Assembly (NCBI RefSeq): GCF_000411975.1
Contig: NZ_ASXG01000071.1
Location: forward strand, 1 to 62,078
Direction: 5' to 3'
Length of the DNA: 62,078 bases
Source of the DNA: Amycolatopsis orientalis DSM 43388
GTDB taxonomy: Bacteria; Actinomycetota; Actinomycetes; Mycobacteriales; Pseudonocardiaceae
Part shown: piece by piece, positions 59,498 to 62,078 of the stretch
Position numbering within the stretch: position 1 is the stretch's first letter
Layout of the letters: each line of letters opens with the position of its first letter
The notes under the pieces: generated by a model
Told to the model about the DNA's origin: nothing
The model's input: only the letters and a program-made list of their open reading frames with translations
The model's database searches: none
Translations under genes and position numbers: made by a program

Positions 59498-60631
59498 TCA
59501 CCATTGACACGGCAGGTCCGCTCTGATGACCGTCGGCCCGCCGACCGGGCTCACGACGGTGATCACGCCGTCGATGGTCGCGGCTCGGTCGGCCAGCCCG
59601 GCAAGCCCGCCGCCAGGGCGAACCTCCGCGCCGCCGTGGCCGTTGTCGGTGATCTCGGCGATGACATGCGTGTCCGAGCGCCACACCTTCACCGTCGCCT
59701 CGGTGGCACCGGAGTGCTTGGCGATGTTGGTGAGGGTCTCGCCGACGATGAAGTACGCCGTGGTCTCGACTGCGGCCGGCGGGCGAGGCTCGACGTCGAC
59801 GTGCACGTCCACCGGGATCGGCGACTTCGCGGCCTGCGCGGACAGGGCTGCGTCGAGACCGCGGTCGCCCAGCACGGCGGGGTAGATGCCGCGAGCGAGG
59901 TCGCGCAGTTCGGAAACGGCGAGCTTGGCGTCCGAATGGGCCTCGTCGATCAGCTCGCGCACCGCGTTCGGGTCGTGGTCGAACTTCGACTTCGCCCGGC
60001 CGAGGCTCATCGCGACGGCCACCAGCCGCTGCTGCGCGCCGTCGTGCAGGTCCCGCTCGATCCGGCGGCGTTCGGCTTCGGCGGCGTCGACGCCCCGAGC
60101 CCGCGACGCCTGCAGGTGTTCGGCCTTCTTTTCGAGCTTCTTGGTGCGGTTCGGGCCCAGCAGCGACAGCGCCAGGTTCCCGTGCAGCCAGCCCAGCCAC
60201 GGAGTGACCCAGATCGCCATCGGCAGCAGCACGATCGACGCCAGCGCGATCGGCAGCTCGACGATCGACAGCGGGAACGCGATCATCAGGTAGGCCAGGT
60301 CGCGCCACGTCGTCGGGTCGGAAAGCCGGGTGAGCCAGCGGCGGGTCAGCGGCTGCCCGTCCAGCGGCAGCCGCTCGACCGGCCCGAGCGGGGTGCCGAG
60401 CATCCGGCGGGCCCAGCGCCGCTCCAGGTCGCCCGACCAGCGGATGAACCCGGTGACGGCCAGCAGGATCGGGAAGCCGATCCAGATGATGAGGGTCGCG
60501 GTGCCGACCGTCGCGCCGACCACGATGAGGACGAACTGCAGCAGGCGCAGCACGAACGACGGGATCAGGTACCCGATCGTGCGAGCCGGATGCGGGCGAG
60601 GGTGCTCCGGAGGCGGGTCTTGCGAAGTCAT
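59498..60631 (-). CDS. Sensor histidine kinase with integrated PF13796-type membrane sensor domain
   Basis: 377 residues. The first 155 residues form a membrane sensor domain with four helices and the motif LTRLSDPTTWRDLAYL. Then come a short coiled segment and a HisKA_3 domain with His196 (RIERDLHDGAQQRL). The ATPase domain has ETLTNIAKHSGA (N box) and ITDNGHGG (G box). It phosphorylates the NarL-type regulator. The ATG overlaps the upstream sensor gene by 4 bp. Confidence 0.93.
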   Translation of the reverse strand: MTSQDPPPEHPRPHPARTIGYLIPSFVLRLLQFVLIVVGATVGTATLIIWIGFPILLAVTGFIRWSGDLERRWARRMLGTPLGPVERLPLDGQPLTRRWLTRLSDPTTWRDLAYLMIAFPLSIVELPIALASIVLLPMAIWVTPWLGWLHGNLALSLLGPNRTKKLEKKAEHLQASRARGVDAAEAERRRIERDLHDGAQQRLVAVAMSLGRAKSKFDHDPNAVRELIDEAHSDAKLAVSELRDLARGIYPAVLGDRGLDAALSAQAAKSPIPVDVHVDVEPRPPAAVETTAYFIVGETLTNIAKHSGATEATVKVWRSDTHVIAEITDNGHGGAEVRPGGGLAGLADRAATIDGVITVVSPVGGPTVIRADLPCQW

Positions 60632-61320
60632 CCGGCCACCGTGATCCTGTCGAGCTCGTTCCACGAGCGCTCCATGCGCCGCCGCTGAGCGACCGTGGGC
60701 CGCAGGAACCCGGCCGCGAACGCGGCGTGCAAGGCCGCCAGGCCCTTGGTCAGGGCCACGGCGATCGCGGCGAACAGCACCCCCAGCGCCGCCCACGGCA
60801 GCGCGGCCACCGTCGAGTCGACGACGAACCACTGCACATCGTAGCTCGGGAAGGCGTAGACGCCGTCCGGAAGGAAGCGGTAGTAGATCGGCAGCGCGAC
60901 GAGGCCCAAGCTGACCGCCCACACCGTCACGACCAGCACGAACTCCACCAGGCCGAGCGGGAAGAGCAGGAACAGGTAGGACAGGTCGCGCCAGGTCGCC
61001 GGGTCCTTCACCCGGGTCAGCCAGCGCTGCTTCTGCCCCGAGGGCGGCAACGGCAGATACGGATCGTCGACATACACGTCCAGCAGCGCGAATACCCGTC
61101 CCCGCTCGACCCGCCCCGCGGTCCGCGCGAACAGGACGAGCAGCCCGAGCAGCGGCACGCCCAGCCACACGACGAGCGTCCCCAGCCCCGCCGACCCCAG
61201 CGTCACGATGAGCGTGAACGAGAGGATGCCGAGAGGCAGGTTGAGCAGCAGATACGCCAACGCCCCGCCCAACGGCGGAGTGCGGCGCCCAAACCTGCGA
61301 CCGGCGGGCACGGTGACCAT
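60628..61320 (-). CDS. Stand-alone PF13796-type membrane sensor protein
   Basis: 230 residues with four or more membrane helices. It is the same domain as in the adjacent kinase (LTRVKDPATWRDLSYL here), but with no kinase part; the C-terminus is a basic helix (RPTVAQRRRMERSWNEL). It is first in the sensor-kinase-regulator operon and overlaps the kinase by ATGA. It may form a mixed complex with the kinase sensor. Confidence 0.85.
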   Translation of the reverse strand: MVTVPAGRRFGRRTPPLGGALAYLLLNLPLGILSFTLIVTLGSAGLGTLVVWLGVPLLGLLVLFARTAGRVERGRVFALLDVYVDDPYLPLPPSGQKQRWLTRVKDPATWRDLSYLFLLFPLGLVEFVLVVTVWAVSLGLVALPIYYRFLPDGVYAFPSYDVQWFVVDSTVAALPWAALGVLFAAIAVALTKGLAALHAAFAAGFLRPTVAQRRRMERSWNELDRITVAG

Positions 61321-61518
61321 GGCGGGGCTCCCTCACTGCGGAAACTGACCTGCTCAGCATGGCCGGGCGGGTCGAGGGCAACCAGGGGGCGAGCGGGCAT
61401 CTTGGAGGTGGGGACAGCCCTACCCCGGGGCTGGCCGGGGCCCGGCCTGGGCCTGGCCGAGGCCGGAATTATCCGGTTGCCGGACGCGTTATGATGGGTG
61501 AGTTAAGAACACCTACAA

Positions 61519-61890
61519 GGGGGTGAACGGTTTCGACTCTGGACGTTGAATCAAGGGAAGCGTGCCGGTGCAGGCGAGAGACCACCGCAAGCGTCATCGC
61601 AACCTAATAAGCGCCAAGGCCAATAGCCAGCGCGACTTCGCTCTCGCTGCCTGATCGCAGTAGAGCAAGTCTGTCGGCCCGGGGTCGCCTCCGACCCGGT
61701 CGCCGGCATCAGCTAGGAGGCTCACCTCCAGTCCCGGCCACGGGGCCTGGCAGGGAAGCAAACAGTGGCTGGGCCCGTCACTTCAGCTTGTTCGCGTGAC
61801 TGAAGGGGTCAAGCAGAGACACAGCGGACTGCGCACGGAGAAGCCTTGAGGATGCGCTAGAGGACCCGGGTTCAATTCCCGGCACCTCCA
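61519..61890 (+). ncRNA. ssrA: tmRNA (transfer-messenger RNA)
   Basis: 372 nt. The 5' GGGGGTG pairs with the 3' CACCTCC (A at 61890 as discriminator), and the T arm is GGGTTCAATTCCC. The tag frame starts at 61613 and encodes AKANSQRDFALAA before TGA at 61652-61654. It rescues stalled ribosomes together with SmpB (55.7 kb). CCA is not encoded. A TATGAT box at 61490-61495 is the likely -10 of its promoter. Confidence 0.96.
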
Positions 61891-61903
61891 CTCGATTCGC
61901 GGG

Positions 61904-61943
61904 AGAGCCCTGCCACGCTTGCGCGTTGGCCAGGGCTCTTCTT
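61904..61943 (+). terminator. Terminator of ssrA
   Basis: AGAGCCCTG pairs with CAGGGCTCT, extended inward by GCCACGC/GCGTTGGC with imperfections, and a T-rich stretch (CTTCTTCG) follows. Confidence 0.75.
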
Positions 61944-61954
61944 CGTATCTGCCT

Positions 61955-62008
61955 TGGGGGTCGGACCCCCAAACCCCCGCCAGGGGGCTGCGCCCCCTGG
62001 ACCCCCAT
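61955..62008. repeat. GGGGGTC / GGGGGCTGCGCCCCC hairpin element
   Basis: Two adjacent hairpins, TGGGGGTC...GACCCCCA and CCAGGGGG-CTGCG-CCCCCTGG, then ACCCCCA. This type of element is frequent between genes in actinomycetes. The rest of the window (to 62078) is G/T-rich with no supported gene. Confidence 0.65.
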
Positions 62009-62078
62009 CGTGGTGGTTTCGTTGGGTGGGGCGGGTGTCGTTGGCTGGGTGGTTGGTGGGTGGGGGTGGGGTGCTGCG

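Noticed and set aside
61778..62008. Minus-strand ORF containing VEVPGIEPGSSS
   Set aside because: It is the antisense of the tmRNA T arm and the terminator region. This peptide pattern is a classic artefact of translating the reverse strand of tRNA-like 3' ends.

Overview
The window is about 62 kb of high-GC actinobacterial chromosome with many GTG starts, ATGA/GTGA stop-start overlaps and few T-tract terminators. GlnE, a WhiB7 with an AT-hook, UvrD2, a UPF0182 protein and a tmRNA tag ending in ALAA all point to Actinomycetia. The overall style suggests the Pseudonocardiaceae, most likely Amycolatopsis; the genus is an inference. No insertion sequence, integrase, prophage gene or CRISPR array was found.

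Layout. 1-6.6 kb: the 3' end of a 5S rRNA, an Lrp regulator, a rhodanese, a GATase-like protein, a Pit phosphate transporter, glnE and a thioesterase. 6.6-27.7 kb: an accessory block between glnE and glnA. It starts with a deletion scar joining two broken genes and then carries regulator/enzyme modules: MarR-MFS, TetR with a three-subunit PaoABC-type aldehyde oxidoreductase, SDR-TetR, an ECF42 sigma operon with its candidate promoter, an intradiol dioxygenase fused to a chitin-binding domain, AraC, XRE-cupin, a tandem TetR facing a latex-clearing protein (Lcp), and an arsenic operon (arsI, arsR, acr3, arsC). 27.7-32.8 kb: glnA with a clear GlnR box, an RDD protein, a DUF4191 protein and uvrD2. 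32.9-36 kb: whiB7 with an autoregulatory-type promoter, a leader ORF and an intrinsic attenuator, then small coupled genes, a methyltransferase and a 23-bp tandem repeat array. 36-48.9 kb: an AbiEi-like protein, an ABC1 kinase, a ThiF-like protein, two metalloproteases, a PDZ-Lon protease and UPF0182, with a TetR/MpaB pair inserted. The core of this block recalls the Rv3193c-Rv3198c region of M. tuberculosis. 49-62 kb: initiator tRNA, PadR, prfB, ftsE, ftsX, an inserted MarR/MFS/SDR module, smpB, an amidohydrolase, an acyltransferase, a two-component system with a duplicated sensor domain, and ssrA (tmRNA).

How genes work together. GlnE adenylylates GlnA, and glnA carries the GlnR operator, so both the transcriptional and the post-translational control of nitrogen assimilation are visible here. 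SmpB and tmRNA form the trans-translation pair, and PrfB is the matching termination factor. WhiB7 is built for antibiotic-inducible attenuation. Several modules follow a repressor plus divergent enzyme plan with visible palindromes between the genes.

The most unusual signals are: two pairs of DnaA boxes (three perfect TTGTCCACA and one TTATCCACA) flanking the ABC1-kinase/ThiF pair; a whiB7 leader ORF of about 92 codons; the secreted dioxygenase-CBM fusion; the fused TetR-TetR protein that shares a stop tetranucleotide with lcp; two extragenic repeat arrays; and one deletion that appears to have removed the 5' ends of two divergent genes.
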